DNA of 64,000 nt. Origin: an uncultured Phycisphaerae bacterium. Its GTDB lineage: Bacteria > Planctomycetota > Phycisphaerae > UBA1845 > Fen-1342. Position 1 is the stretch's first letter. Every line of letters begins with the position of its first letter. The notes under the pieces were generated by a model. The model was given only the letters and a program-made list of their open reading frames with translations. It did no database searches and had not been told where the DNA came from. Below are positions 8,351 through 16,469 of this stretch, one piece after another. Where the stretch lies: positions 186,001 through 250,000 of the forward strand of contig CALGJV010000011.1 in the NCBI GenBank assembly GCA_937928595.1. The letters are read 5' to 3'. A program made the position numbers and the translations under genes.

Positions 8351-9439
8351 ATGGCCGTGTGTTGGCGATCGTTGATGACGCTCTTGTCTGCCCTGGCGAT
8401 TGGCGCTGGATATGCTGCATTCGGGGATGGATTTGTCTGGCGGCAGGATACACTTGAGCTCACAAGCTGGGTTGTTGGCCATGCATCCGCTTCGTGCCCG
8501 AGTGACACGGATCTCGCGAACTTTGGCGACACGTAGATCATTTCGATGGCGATCGTGCCGACTGGGTTCGAAGCTGCGGGGGTCCATCCGTATCCTTATC
8601 ACGCGACAGTGGGCGTAAGTTGCGCGGACGGCTCGCACGCTGGCGCGACCGTTCCAGAGGTTCGGTGCTACTACTGGCTGTGGGGGAATCCTTGGCACCT
8701 GATCGTTCACACATTCGGACTCTGCCGCGGCTCCAATCATGCGTACGGGTGGGGGGCGCATTCCGATACGTCCGCCCATGGATTCGGGCCAGGCACCGGT
8801 GGCGGGATTCTGAATGGCTTGGTCTTCAGGACCGACGTGCCCGGGCACATCCTTGTGCGAGCTGCTTGGTGCGCCACCACTGTCGATCCTGACGGCACAG
8901 TACTCCCGCCGTGCCGGGAGGCCATGTTCTACTTCGAGCGCGGGTGGAGCATCGGCGGCATCATCGGTGAAGTGTACTAGGAAACGACAACCGGGTTCTG
9001 GTAGCATGCTCCCGACATGGTCCAAGGAAAGTACTACCACTCCTACTCGCCAGGACCAGTATCGGTCCCGCTTCCGGCCTCGCCACCCGGCACTTGGTAC
9101 GATGTTGGGCTGCAGGCGAGCATGTGGAATGCCGGAGGGGGCGTAGAGATGGGGGGACCATACGGCCGTTTGGGTAAGTTGGCAGTTGCTGGAGAGAGCT
9201 ATCTACATCTTCGATGGCTGCCCAACTGCTTCCTGGTCGGGGACATCAACGGCGATGGCTGCGTCACCTTTGGTGATGTGGAGGGGCTCTTGGAAGCCAT
9301 CAGCCTTCCCGAAACGGAGTTCGAGTTGTCACACCCCACGTGGATCTGGATCGCGGCCGATACGAGCAACGATGGCCACGTGGACTTCGATGATATCGAC
9401 GGCTTCGTGGCGAGAATAGGTACCTGCTGTTCAACATAG
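8351..9439 (+). pseudogene. Broken secreted-protein gene with dockerin-like C-terminus, interrupted by three in-frame TAG codons
   Basis: Three open stretches, 8351-8536, 8546-8980 and 9017-9439, lie in one reading frame. They are separated only by TAG codons at 8534-8536, 8978-8980 and 9002-9004, with no frameshift. The first stretch carries a good ribosome binding site and a signal peptide (SLMTLLSALAIGAGYAAFG). The middle is rich in Cys, Trp and Gly with no recognised domain. The last ends with two calcium-loop repeats (DINGDGCVTFGD and DTSNDGHVDFDDID), as in the other module-bearing exoproteins. It therefore looks like one 360-residue exported protein broken by nonsense changes. TAG is an ordinary stop in neighbouring genes, so whole-genome recoding is unlikely. 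Lower GC hints at decay or transfer. Confidence 0.6.
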
Positions 9440-9474
9440 GGCGGCGATCGGCCGAGCAAGCGAGGCCTGCGTTG

Positions 9475-9505
9475 CGCCGACGCCCGCACAGGTCGGGCGC
9501 CGGCG
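9475..9505 (+). terminator. Hairpin after the broken exoprotein gene
   Basis: CGCC and CGCCCG (9475-9478, 9481-9486) pair with CGGGCG and GGCG (9494-9499, 9502-9505) around a seven-base loop. A weak GTTTTG run follows some ten bases later. It may be a terminator. Confidence 0.35.
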
Positions 9506-9581
9506 ATTCAGCGAGTTTTGGTCTCGGGGAGGGTGACGCTATGTACTACACAGTTCCCTCGCAGAGCCTCCCCCACCGGAC

Positions 9582-9622
9582 GCGACTGCACCTCGTCCAT
9601 GGTCGGTATTCGGTGCAGTCGC
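9582..9622 (+). repeat. Perfect 11-base inverted repeat, possible structured RNA
   Basis: GCGACTGCACC (9582-9592) is repeated inverted as GGTGCAGTCGC (9612-9622) around a 19-base loop. It is not followed by a T-run. It could be part of an RNA structure or a protein-binding site. Confidence 0.5.
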
Positions 9623-9835
9623 TGAGGGAGAGACACGCCGAGCGCGAAGCCCGGCGGCGAGGATTCCGAAGCAATTTCTCTGCCCGGAAAACCCCCTGCT
9701 CTCCCAATCCGGCGTATTCAGCCCTCGGGTCCGAGAGATCTCTGGCAAGGGTTACTTCGGGCATGCCACGACTCACGAACGTAGCAGATGGGCCCCTGCA
9801 TCGAGGGGCAGAGAACCCCGCTGTGCGCTCGGCCG

Positions 9836-10219
9836 CTATTGCCGCATTAGCTTCTCACACTCCGGACAACTGCCGGTACGGCCCTCAGGGTCCTTGGTCC
9901 AGTACCATAGGTTGTGTTCGCGGCAGAAAAACGCGCGGACCACACTGAACTTCTTGCAGTCATCGCACCAGAAGACCACCTGGCTGGCGTCGTAGTTGGG
10001 GTCGCGCCGAATCTTGTCCGGGCTCTTGCGCCATTCCTCGAACTGCCGAGCGGTCAGATCGATCTTCTTCTTGCACTGCACGCAGATCCACTGGGTCGCG
10101 GATTCCGCCGTGTCCGGTAGCTTCTTCTCGGGGTCGCCGCGAACGAAGAACCAACCCGCCAACCCCGCAACTCCGAGGAGGAGCACGAGCAACAGCACAT
10201 TCTTCATAGCGCTAGACAT
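9836..10219 (-). CDS. Membrane-anchored zinc-ribbon-like hypothetical protein
   Basis: A 127-residue protein not assigned to a family. Residues 7-24 form one N-terminal membrane helix (VLLLVLLLGVAGLAGWFF). The rest contains three CxxC knuckles, Cys46/49, Cys85/88 and Cys118/121, plus Cys99 followed by a His (CREH). This is the pattern of tandem zinc ribbons, with many Lys and Trp residues. The orientation of the soluble part is unclear, and zinc binding is inferred from the Cys spacing. ATG 10219 is chosen because AAGGA sits seven bases upstream; the in-frame ATG 10207 is an alternative. It lies 177 bases downstream of a pseudopilin gene on the same strand, and a TATACT box at 10295-10300 (minus strand) may drive it separately. 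Confidence 0.7.
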   Translation of the reverse strand: MSSAMKNVLLLVLLLGVAGLAGWFFVRGDPEKKLPDTAESATQWICVQCKKKIDLTARQFEEWRKSPDKIRRDPNYDASQVVFWCDDCKKFSVVRAFFCREHNLWYWTKDPEGRTGSCPECEKLMRQ

Positions 10220-10396
10220 GCACGGGTCCTTCCAGCAGGCCGCCGCGGTCCCCACGCGAGAACCGCGGCGCGCGCCTGAGCCGTCGTTCCGGAGAGTATA
10301 CCCGCAACTGGCATGCGGCACACTGCAGCGGGCGGCGCGGACCGTCGGGGGCGCCGTTCTTTGTGTCCGCGCCGCCGCAACTCGCAACGCGCTCTT

Positions 10397-11356
10397 TTAC
10401 GGATTCGGCGGGTTGCAGTTCTTGCCCTGACTGGGGAGTCCCGAATTGTAGTAGAAAGTCGTGCCGCGATCCGTCGCGCTGCGCGGCACCCACCGCTGGT
10501 TGATGGCTTGCCAGCCGATACCACACCACCGGCGCGTGTCGACCGTGAGCTGCGCCGCATGACCATCCAGGAAACCGAGCTCGTGCTTGTTGTATCCACC
10601 GTGATTGCCGGCGCCTGATACCAAATTGGCGAGCTGGTAGTCCATCGGGTCGTCCAGGTACATCACGAACGTTGATGAGTACCTGGCCAGCACGTCGCGC
10701 ACCAGCACGCGCCCGGCCTCGACCCAGCCCTGCCCGCCGTTTGACCACACGTTCCATGAAGGATCGCCGACCTTCTTCAGGTCGCGATATTGCCCGGAGA
10801 AGCTGCCGGTTTCCAGCGCGTGCAGGTTATATTGGTAGCTCGTGCCAACGTCGTCATAGCACGAAATTGAAGCGACGTCAAATGTCGGGTTGTTGAACCG
10901 CCGCTGGTTCGAGCCCTTCTCGGACGGGCACTGGAGGATCGGGACCTCGGTCCGCTTCACGAGCGTGTTGCCCTCGTAGAGGTCGCGGTCCGGGTTGCGG
11001 CCGAGCAGATACGTGTTCATCGGCCGCTCCTGAATCGGAATGTAGAACACGCCGCCGGACTGGCTCCGCCACCACTCGTCGCTCGTCTTTCCGCCATAGG
11101 ACCAGGTGCAGATGCCCATCGTTCCGCCGCTTGTGTTCACGACAAACGGGAAGGTGTCCTGCCACTCCAGCAGGTACGAATACGTCGCCTGCATGAGCGA
11201 CCGCAGGTTCGAGAGGCACTTGGCCACCTTGGCTTGCTCGCGGGCCCGGCCCAGCGAGGGCAGCAGGATTGAGATCAGCAGCGCGATGATGGCCACCACC
11301 ACCAGCAACTCGATCAGTGTAAAACCACGATAACTGCGTTGCGTCCTGTCCGTCAT
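10397..11356 (-). CDS. Pseudopilin with prepilin N-terminal methylation domain
   Basis: A 319-residue protein with the prepilin leader RSYRG|FTLIELLVVVAIIALLISI, cut after Gly11 by prepilin peptidase. The helix is followed by LLPSLGRAREQAKVAKC, as in the planctomycete pseudopilin families. Near the C-terminus a HELGFLDGHAAQL segment resembles the H-x9-DG motif of these proteins, though the spacing from the nearest upstream His differs. Two Cys (CPSEKGS and CYDD) may form a disulfide. AGGAG lies seven bases before the ATG. This copy lies away from any secretion operon, so its role is unknown. Confidence 0.85.
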   Translation of the reverse strand: MTDRTQRSYRGFTLIELLVVVAIIALLISILLPSLGRAREQAKVAKCLSNLRSLMQATYSYLLEWQDTFPFVVNTSGGTMGICTWSYGGKTSDEWWRSQSGGVFYIPIQERPMNTYLLGRNPDRDLYEGNTLVKRTEVPILQCPSEKGSNQRRFNNPTFDVASISCYDDVGTSYQYNLHALETGSFSGQYRDLKKVGDPSWNVWSNGGQGWVEAGRVLVRDVLARYSSTFVMYLDDPMDYQLANLVSGAGNHGGYNKHELGFLDGHAAQLTVDTRRWCGIGWQAINQRWVPRSATDRGTTFYYNSGLPSQGKNCNPPNP

Positions 11357-11797
11357 GCTTGGCTCCTACTGCACTCGATGTGACCGTCGTTGCGGGACGT
11401 GCAGGGCTCTGTCGGGGCGATCACACCCCGGCGGCACACGCACATCACTCCCGCGTCGGCCGCCAGAGCGGGTCACTCACGCCCCGTTCGCTCACCTGCC
11501 CTCAATTCGACCCGCCTCCCAACCGTTTGTCAAGCCCGCGCATTCCAAACCCCTCCCGGCGCACGTCCGAAAACATGCCGATACCCCCGCCGAACCCGCC
11601 AGTTCCTACGCTTTCCGGGACCGCGCGGACACCCCAAGCGGGCTGACGCTGAAAGTTTGGTTTCTGTTCGCACTCGTGCTATACTCCCGCCTCCGGGCGG
11701 CCGCGCTGCTTCGCCCCGGCGTCGATCGCGGGCCGTGCGCCCCCGTCGCACCGCCTCACCGGCGCGAAGACCGCCCGTTCCGTGGAGTGGCCCGGCC
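11357..11797 (+). other. Divergent intergenic region between pseudopilin and helicase genes
   Basis: No supported gene. Frames open upstream of 11798 have no start signal and no domain. The region holds the pseudopilin ribosome binding site on the minus strand and the helicase promoter on the plus strand (11657-11685), leaving a leader of about 105 bases before ATG 11798. Confidence 0.55.
11657..11685 (+). promoter_or_regulatory. Sigma-70-like promoter of the helicase gene
   Basis: TTGGTT (11657-11662), a 17-base spacer and TATACT (11680-11685), about 112 bases before the start codon. Confidence 0.55.
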
Positions 11798-14305
11798 ATG
11801 GATGTGTCCGCTTTCCTCGCGACGCTCGAACGCCGCCGTCATTACCGCGGCCAGATCGCCGCTGTCCGCACGCTCCCCGCCCGCCCGCCCGCCTGGGGCG
11901 AGCCGGCCAGGCCGCTGCCCCCGGCCCTGCGGGCGTTGCTCGCGGCGGCGAACATCGAGCGGCTCTACACGCACCAGGCGACCGCCTACGACGCCCTGCG
12001 GGCCGGCCGCGACGTCGTGATCTGCACCGGCACCGCCTCCGGCAAGAGCCTGTGCTACCAGCTCGCGGTGTTGGCGGAGGTCATCGAACGGCCGGAGGCA
12101 CGGTCGCTGTGGCTGTTTCCGGCCAAGGCGCTCGCGTACGACCAGCTCGGGAACCTGGAGCGGCAGGTCGCGGAGGCGGGGCTCGCGGGCGTGGCCCGGC
12201 CGGCCTGCTACGACGGGGATACGCCGACGCACCGTCGCCCCGGTATCCGCCGGTCGGCGAACATCGTGCTGTCGAACCCGGACATGCTGCACCAGAGCAT
12301 CCTGCCGTATCACGCGAAATGGGCGGGGTTTCTGGCGAACCTGCGCTACGTCGTGCTGGACGAGATCCACACGTATCGGGGGATCTTCGGCAGCCATGTG
12401 GCGGGCGTGATCCGCCGGCTGCGACGGCTCTGCCGCCACTACGGGAGCGATCCAGTTTTCGTGAGTTGCTCAGCGACACTTGGGAACCCCCGTCCCCTGG
12501 CCGAGTGGCTGACGGGGAAAAGGGCTCCGCTGCTGATCGACGAAGACGGCTCACCGCGGGGCGAGCGGTGGGTGGTGCTGTGGAACCCGCCGTGGCAGGA
12601 GGAGCGGGCGCGGATCTCGCGGCGAAGTGGGAATGTCGAGGCGCAAGCGCTGATGGAAGCGCTTCTGGAGGCGGACGCGGGCACGATCGTGTTCGCGAAG
12701 GCTCGCGTCGTGGCGGAGCTGATCTACAAGTACGTGGCTGAATCGCTTCAGCGGCATCGCCGGGGGGACTTGGCCAAACGCATCCGCCCTTACCGCGGTG
12801 GTTATCTGCCGATCGAGCGCCGCGAGATCGAGCAGAAGCTGTTCACCGGCGAGCTGCTCGGCGTGTGCAGCACGAATGCGCTGGAGCTCGGCATCGATGT
12901 CGGCTCGCTCGACGCGGCGGTGATCGTCGGCTTCCCCGGGACTCTCTGCTCGCTCTGGCAGCAGGCCGGGCGGGCCGGACGTCGGCAGGATGCCTCCCTG
13001 GCGATCTTCGTCGCCTATGACGACCCCGTCGACCAGTACCTGATGCGAAACCCGGACTTCGTGTTCGAGCAGCCGCTCGAGCACGCGGTGATCGACCCCG
13101 ACAACCCGCACATTCTCGCCGCGCAGCTCGGCTGCGCCGCGTTCGAGCTGCCGCTGACCGACGACGACCTGGCGGCGTTCAGCCCGTCCGCGACCGACGT
13201 CGCGCAGGTGCTGGCCGAGGACGGGAGGCTGCGTCGCAGCGGCGTCACGCCGGCCGCTGCCGACGGCGGCGGCGCGCTGCTGGCGACCGACGCGCGGTAC
13301 TACTGGGCCTCGGCCGAGTTCCCGGCCGCGAAGACCAACCTGCGGACGATCAGCGACGCGACGTTCGCGATCGTGGACATCACCGGCGGGCGGAACGAGG
13401 TGATCGGGCAGGTCGATTCGATCTCGGCGCCGGAGCTGGTGTACCCGGAGGCGGTGTACCTGCATCAGGGCGAGAGCTACATCGTCCGGCAGCTCGACTT
13501 GCCGGCGCGGACCGCCCGCGTCGAGCGGCTCGAAGCCGACTACTACACGCAGCCCGTGCTGGCGGACGAATGCCGGCTCGGGGCGGAGCGGCTGCGCGGC
13601 ACGTGCCGCGGCGGCGCCAAGTTCTTCGGCGACGTGACCGTGAAGTGGCAGACGGTCGCGTTCCGCAAGTTCAAGCTGTACACGCTGGAGCTGATCGGGC
13701 AGACGGCACTCGATCTGCCCGCCCAGCAGATCGACACGGTGGGGCTGTGGCTCCAGCCGCCGGCCGCGGCGCTGGAGGCCGTGCGGGCGGCGGGGCACAA
13801 GGTGCACGAAGCGCTGAGCGGCGCGCGAAATCTGCTCGTGGTGGCGTTGCCGCCGCTGGCGATGTGCGACCGGTACGACATCGGCGGCGTGGTGAACTCG
13901 TCGCAGCTCGGCGTCAGCACGATCATCCTGTACGACCGCTACGTGGGCGGCGTGGGTTACGCGCGGCACGGGTACGAGTGCGCGGACGAGCTGGTGCGGA
14001 TGGCCCGCGACCTCGTGCGGGGCTGCCCGTGCGCGGACGGCTGCCCGGCCTGCGTCGCGCCGCCGAACCTGCGGATCCCGATTCACCACGACCCGGACGT
14101 CGGCGCGGGCTACGCGATACCCAGCAAGGCCGCCACGCGGACACTGCTGGAGGCGTGGGTCGGGGGAGCGGACGCGGCCGGCGGCGCGGACTCTGCACAA
14201 AAACGCCCGGAGCCCGCGAAAAGCGGGCTCCGAGGTGTGAGAGAGAGTAAGGAGGGGTATCGCGCACTGATGCCATCGTCCAAAGGAAGGGGGCAGCTTG
14301 AATAA
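11798..14305 (+). CDS. DEAD/DEAH-box helicase, MrfA/YprA family with DUF1998 zinc domain
   Basis: About 835 residues. The N-terminal helicase core has the Q-like TRLYTHQATAY region, motif I TGTASGKS (residues 77-84), motif II DEIH, motif III CSATLGNP, and motifs V/VI (TNALELGIDVG and QQAGRAGRR). The C-terminal DUF1998 domain ends in the four-Cys cluster CPCADGCPAC, which binds zinc. This is the MrfA group of 3'-5' DNA helicases linked to mitomycin-type DNA repair. The repair role is inferred from the family. GGAG lies about ten bases before ATG 11798. The last 45 residues, after LLEAWVGG, are low-complexity and include a hairpin, so the original stop may have been lost. Confidence 0.88.
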   Translation: MDVSAFLATLERRRHYRGQIAAVRTLPARPPAWGEPARPLPPALRALLAAANIERLYTHQATAYDALRAGRDVVICTGTASGKSLCYQLAVLAEVIERPEARSLWLFPAKALAYDQLGNLERQVAEAGLAGVARPACYDGDTPTHRRPGIRRSANIVLSNPDMLHQSILPYHAKWAGFLANLRYVVLDEIHTYRGIFGSHVAGVIRRLRRLCRHYGSDPVFVSCSATLGNPRPLAEWLTGKRAPLLIDEDGSPRGERWVVLWNPPWQEERARISRRSGNVEAQALMEALLEADAGTIVFAKARVVAELIYKYVAESLQRHRRGDLAKRIRPYRGGYLPIERREIEQKLFTGELLGVCSTNALELGIDVGSLDAAVIVGFPGTLCSLWQQAGRAGRRQDASLAIFVAYDDPVDQYLMRNPDFVFEQPLEHAVIDPDNPHILAAQLGCAAFELPLTDDDLAAFSPSATDVAQVLAEDGRLRRSGVTPAAADGGGALLATDARYYWASAEFPAAKTNLRTISDATFAIVDITGGRNEVIGQVDSISAPELVYPEAVYLHQGESYIVRQLDLPARTARVERLEADYYTQPVLADECRLGAERLRGTCRGGAKFFGDVTVKWQTVAFRKFKLYTLELIGQTALDLPAQQIDTVGLWLQPPAAALEAVRAAGHKVHEALSGARNLLVVALPPLAMCDRYDIGGVVNSSQLGVSTIILYDRYVGGVGYARHGYECADELVRMARDLVRGCPCADGCPACVAPPNLRIPIHHDPDVGAGYAIPSKAATRTLLEAWVGGADAAGGADSAQKRPEPAKSGLRGVRESKEGYRALMPSSKGRGQLE
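14199..14232 (-). terminator. Hairpin with T-run on the minus strand inside the helicase 3' end
   Basis: CGGAGCCCGC (14208-14217) and GCGGGCTCCG (14223-14232) form a perfect ten-base stem with a GAAAA loop. Read on the minus strand it is followed by GGCG and TTTTT (14203-14199). No minus-strand gene ends here. On the plus strand it lies within the final codons of the helicase. Confidence 0.4.
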
Positions 14306-14483
14306 TTTGACCCGAATAGAGGCTGCCGGTTCTGCAATCGGCGGCGGGGCATGAGGCCCGCCGACTGCGTTACTTCCGGAACGGCTCACGGCGCTGCAGC
14401 GCACCGCGCGTTCGCATCGGCCGCCGAGACGGTATGATGCGCCGCACCCGCCGGGCCGGCCGGCCCGCGGCTGAGAGAGAGCT

Positions 14484-15509
14484 GTGGCGCGGTCGGCTGT
14501 TCAGAAGAAAATCCACCTTGCGCGGGCATGGCTGTCGCGGCACCCGGTCTGGTGCGCGTGGCAGGTCAACTATCGCTGCAACTTCCGCTGTTCCTTCTGC
14601 CGTTACTGGGTGGACCCGATGGGCGACCGGCCCGAGTTGAGCGTCGCCCAGTTCCAGGAGGGTTCCGACAAGCTCGCGTCGCTGGGGGCCCTGCTCGTCA
14701 GCCTCGCCGGCGGCGAGCCGCTCGTGCGGCCGGACATCACCGACATCGTCGCCGCGGTGGCCCGCTGGCACTTCCCGTTCATCACGACCAACGGGTGGTT
14801 CTCGACGCCGACGCTGGCGCGGGAGCTGTTTGAGGCGGGGCTCTGGGGCGTCTCCATCAGCATCGACTACCCGGACGCGGCCCGGCACGACCGGCGCCGC
14901 GGGATGCCCGGCGCGTTCGAGCGCGCCCTGGCCGCGGTCGAGCACTTCGCCGCCGCGCGCCGCTGCAAGTGGCAACGCGTGAACTGGATGGCCGTGCTGA
15001 TGGAGGACAACCTCGACGACGTCGAGACCATGATCCGCATGGCGGCCGAGCGCGACGCGTACTTCATGATCCAGCCGTACGGCCAACGGAAGACCGGGGC
15101 GACGCGCTTCATCCACCGCGGCGACGGCGGCGTCGGCGCGCGGTTGCTCGAGCTCCGGCGGCGGTATCCGAACTTCCTCAGCAACCCGTACTTTTTGGCG
15201 CGGTTCGACGCCGCGCTGAACGGCGGGGTACCCGGCTGCCGCGCCGGCCGCGGGTTCTTCAGCATCGACTCGACCGGGCAGATCGCGGTGTGCGTCGAGG
15301 AACGGGGGCGGCCCATCGCGAACTTGTTCCGCGACTCGACGCGCACGATCGTGCGGAACCTGCGGCGCGATACGAAGCCGCGGACGTGCACCGCCTGCTG
15401 GTACAACTGCCGCGGCGAGATCGAGAGCCTTTACGATCCGTGGGGGCTGGCGCTGAGCCTGCCAACGCTGCTGTTCGACCGGGGCCGCCCGCCGCGCACC
15501 GCGGGGTAG
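14484..15509 (+). CDS. Radical SAM protein with C-terminal Cys-rich (SPASM-like) region
   Basis: A 341-residue radical SAM enzyme. Cys32, Cys36 and Cys39 in CNFRCSFC bind the [4Fe-4S] cluster that cleaves S-adenosylmethionine. SLAGGEPL is the GGE motif that contacts the methionine amine. The C-terminal part holds further Cys (GCRAGRGFFSIDSTGQIAVC and CTACWYNCRGE), as in SPASM/twitch domains that bind auxiliary clusters. Substrate is unknown and no obvious peptide or cofactor partner gene adjoins it. The start is a GTG at 14484 with GAGAGAG just upstream. A possible -10 box TATGAT lies at 14433-14438. Confidence 0.85.
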   Translation: MARSAVQKKIHLARAWLSRHPVWCAWQVNYRCNFRCSFCRYWVDPMGDRPELSVAQFQEGSDKLASLGALLVSLAGGEPLVRPDITDIVAAVARWHFPFITTNGWFSTPTLARELFEAGLWGVSISIDYPDAARHDRRRGMPGAFERALAAVEHFAAARRCKWQRVNWMAVLMEDNLDDVETMIRMAAERDAYFMIQPYGQRKTGATRFIHRGDGGVGARLLELRRRYPNFLSNPYFLARFDAALNGGVPGCRAGRGFFSIDSTGQIAVCVEERGRPIANLFRDSTRTIVRNLRRDTKPRTCTACWYNCRGEIESLYDPWGLALSLPTLLFDRGRPPRTAG

Positions 15510-15745
15510 TGCGGCGCCGCGACCGCGAGCTCCGGGTTGGGGGTGCCGCGGGTGTGGGTTTCAGAATTGCGCGCTGCGCGGCGGATCGGCCGCGGATCCG
15601 ACACGCCGTCGTTGTGTCCACCGGGTCCGGTCGATACACCGCAAGCACTACTGCCGCGAGTGTCGGACGGGGCGCGCTCGCGTCGGCAATCGGAGGATGT
15701 CAGCCCGAGTGCGGTCGGTTCCTCGCGTGTCGCCTGTGCGCCGCC

Positions 15746-16468
15746 ATGCTGTTCGGCCTGTTCGCGCCCGTTCTCGGCTGGTCGGCGGTGGTGTTCGACT
15801 CCGGTGGGTTCGAGGGATACGCGCTCGGCCCGATCGCGGGACAGTCCGGCGGGTGGGGTGTGGGGCTGGCGTTCGGCCCAGGGCCGCTCCCGGGTGATGA
15901 CCCGCAGATCGTGACACTGGCTGACGGCAACCGTGTGCTCAAGCTGCGGGTGCCCGATTCGCAGGGGGCGTACTCGGGTGTGACAGTGCACTGGACGCCG
16001 CCGGAGCCGCCGGATAACAATCCCGTCACCGTCGAGTTCGACATCCGCCGGACCCGCGATCTGTGGGTCTCGAATCTGTGGTGGAACTGGATGATGCCGA
16101 CGGGGGACCAGCCCGGCGGGCTCCAGTGGGACAGCGGCACGGGCAACTCCGTGACGCTGCCGTTCGGCTTCGGCGGGCCGGGCACGCCGACGGTTTACGG
16201 CCGTTTCGCGCACTTGTCCATGACGTGGGACTTCGTCGCCGGGCAGGCGTGGGCCACGTACGACGGCGTGCCGCTTGGCCCGTTCACGTTCAGCCCGACC
16301 GCGTTGCCGCGCGGTTTCAAGATCGACCTGCTGCACGACGAGGCGACGGGGCGCGGGCCGGACACGGTCTACATCGACAACTTCCGCGTAACGACGGTGC
16401 CGGAGCCCGCCGCGGGGTGGGTGCTGATTCTCTCTGCGTTGGCGCGTCGGAGATCACGCGGCGGCTGA
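15746..16468 (+). CDS. PEP-CTERM exported protein
   Basis: About 240 residues. The body is a beta-rich extracellular domain with Trp, Gly and Asp (DSGGFEGYALGPIAGQ near the start, VYIDNFRVTTVPEP at the end). The C-terminus VPEPAAGWVLILSALARRRSRGG has the three parts of a PEP-CTERM sorting signal: PEP, a hydrophobic stretch and a basic tail, recognised by an exosortase not present in this window. The start is uncertain. ATG 15746 gives only a short hydrophobic N-terminus and lacks a ribosome binding site, while a GGAGG at 15692-15696 serves an ATG in another frame (15697). A frameshift or a non-standard start is possible. Confidence 0.65.
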   Translation: MLFGLFAPVLGWSAVVFDSGGFEGYALGPIAGQSGGWGVGLAFGPGPLPGDDPQIVTLADGNRVLKLRVPDSQGAYSGVTVHWTPPEPPDNNPVTVEFDIRRTRDLWVSNLWWNWMMPTGDQPGGLQWDSGTGNSVTLPFGFGGPGTPTVYGRFAHLSMTWDFVAGQAWATYDGVPLGPFTFSPTALPRGFKIDLLHDEATGRGPDTVYIDNFRVTTVPEPAAGWVLILSALARRRSRGG

Positions 16469-16469
16469 G

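Larger units (their letters stand above)
9440..9835 (+). other. Intergenic region with strong secondary structure, no supported gene
   Basis: No convincing protein. An open frame from ATG 9541 to 9948 has a GGGAGGG sequence about seven bases upstream. However, it is compositionally unlike the other genes, shows no domain, and runs antisense into the zinc-ribbon gene. The stretch contains the hairpins listed at 9475 and 9582, plus a GGGGAGG (9525-9531) that can pair with CCTCCCC near 9568. Confidence 0.5.

Noticed and set aside
8555-8580. GGTTCGAA-like sequence reminiscent of a tRNA T-loop
   Set aside because: No cloverleaf can be drawn around it, and it lies inside the broken exoprotein frame.
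8351-9439. Pyrrolysine or genome-wide amber recoding
   Set aside because: TAG terminates many intact genes in the window, and no pyl genes are seen. Recoding of the whole genome is not supported, though local read-through cannot be excluded.
9541-9948. Open frame with a good ribosome-site-like GGGAGGG upstream
   Set aside because: No domain, unusual composition, contains a perfect inverted repeat and runs antisense into the zinc-ribbon gene.
12551-14404. Long minus-strand open frame across the helicase gene
   Set aside because: Antisense shadow without recognisable domains or start signal. The same holds for the long opposite-strand frames at 2176-3525, 28428-30245, 31363-33459, 34925-37672 and 39868-41475.
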